Shown here: piece by piece, positions 8,136-8,575 of the stretch
Position numbering within the stretch: the stretch's first letter is position 1
Layout of the letters: each line of letters starts with the position of its first letter
Assembly: GCA_003488105.1 (NCBI GenBank)
Contig: DNMS01000183.1
Location: 1-8,575 of the forward strand
DNA from: Rhodospirillaceae bacterium
Lineage (GTDB): Bacteria > Pseudomonadota > Alphaproteobacteria > Rhodospirillales_A > Casp-alpha2
Direction of reading: 5' to 3'
DNA length: 8,575 nucleotides
Position numbers and translations under genes: made by a program
Notes under the pieces: model-generated
Told to the model about the DNA's origin: nothing
The model's database searches: none
What the model saw: only the letters and a program-made list of their open reading frames with translations

Positions 8136-8575
8136 TCGTTATCCGCGCACATGCCGCCGGCGGCCATGGCTTCTTCGAAGCCTTTCTGAATTTCCGCCTC
8201 CGTCAGGTCGCGGGTATGGCTCATGATGCTCCACTGATGGCCGAAGGGGTCTTCGACGCTGCCCATGCGATCACCCCAGAACATGTCCGCGACCGGCATC
8301 TTGGGGGTCGCCCCCGCGTCGACGGCGCGGGCGAAGGCGGCGTCCACATCGGCCACGTACAGCGAGATCGAGCCCGTGACCCCGCCCAATGCCTTTGGGT
8401 CCTTGGTGCCCCATTGGGGGCTGGCGTCCGACATCATGATATGGGCGCCGCCGATGGTGATCTCCGCATGGCCGAGGCGGTCCGTCCCCGGCAGGGGCAG
8501 GCGCATCACCTCGACCGCGCCGAAGGCTTTCTTGTAGAACTCAATGGCCTGGGCGGCGCCATCAACGATGATGTA
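8132..8575 (-). CDS. PhnB-like VOC-family protein, 5' end outside the window
   Basis: The reading frame on the minus strand is open from the right edge of the window to the stop at 8134-8132, giving at least 147 residues. The visible part begins YIIVDGAAQAIEFYKKAFGA, the usual beginning of PhnB-like proteins (COG2764) a few residues after their start, so only a short N-terminal piece is missing. An internal GTG at 8509 would cut through this conserved segment and should not be taken as the start. Other features are GHAEITIGGAHIMMSD, SISLYVADVDAAFARAVDAGA and a DPFGHQWSIMSHT segment, all typical of the family. The C-terminal tail EAMAAGGMCADND is variable. Such proteins are mostly uncharacterised; despite the PhnB name they are not shown to act in phosphonate use. 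It belongs to the same broad superfamily as the convergent gene next to it but is a distinct subfamily. Confidence 0.85.
   Translation of the reverse strand, partial: YIIVDGAAQAIEFYKKAFGAVEVMRLPLPGTDRLGHAEITIGGAHIMMSDASPQWGTKDPKALGGVTGSISLYVADVDAAFARAVDAGATPKMPVADMFWGDRMGSVEDPFGHQWSIMSHTRDLTEAEIQKGFEEAMAAGGMCADND

Overview
The window reads as ordinary chromosomal DNA of an alphaproteobacterium, probably a Rhodospirillales-like lineage. The evidence is an alphaproteobacterial-type SspB with an acidic linker and a C-terminal LDTFRKK tail, and GC-rich coding DNA: two hand-counted 60-base lines, at 3781 and 7021, are each 67% GC. The lineage is an inference; there is no rRNA or other marker gene. 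No tRNA, rRNA, CRISPR array, transposase or phage gene was seen.

Layout. (1) 6-1055, plus strand: an NAD(P)-dependent malate/L-lactate/ureidoglycolate-type dehydrogenase (Ldh_2 family), almost at the left edge. (2) 1056-1492: a 437-base stretch without a credible gene. It is less GC-rich and carries two hairpin-forming copies of an imperfect 32-base repeat exactly 100 bases apart. (3) 1493-2062, minus strand: a stand-alone GAF-domain protein. (4) 2265-2768, plus strand: SspB, the ClpXP adaptor, with a poor ribosome binding site of its own and a possible small leader ORF overlapping its start. (5) 2840-8135, plus strand: a compact six-gene run of class I (iron-sulfur) fumarase, class II fumarase (fumC), an SDR oxidoreductase, a GNAT acetyltransferase, a small alpha/beta hydrolase and a VOC/glyoxalase-fold protein. 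Three successive junctions in this run are 4-base start/stop overlaps that use GTG, TTG and ATG starts in turn. (6) 8132-8575, minus strand: a PhnB-like VOC protein cut by the right edge, whose stop codon interlocks with that of the preceding gene.

How the genes fit together. The two fumarases catalyse the same TCA-cycle step, fumarate to L-malate. One uses an oxygen-sensitive 4Fe-4S cluster and the other needs no cofactor, so the pair probably keeps flux going under varying iron or oxygen supply. The four downstream genes look translationally coupled to fumC, but their substrates cannot be read from sequence. SspB just upstream acts in protein quality control and need not be functionally linked. 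I found no clear new defence, mobile or biosynthetic system. The signals most worth checking are the paired repeat/hairpin element, the leader-ORF arrangement at sspB and the coupled small-enzyme cassette behind the fumarases.
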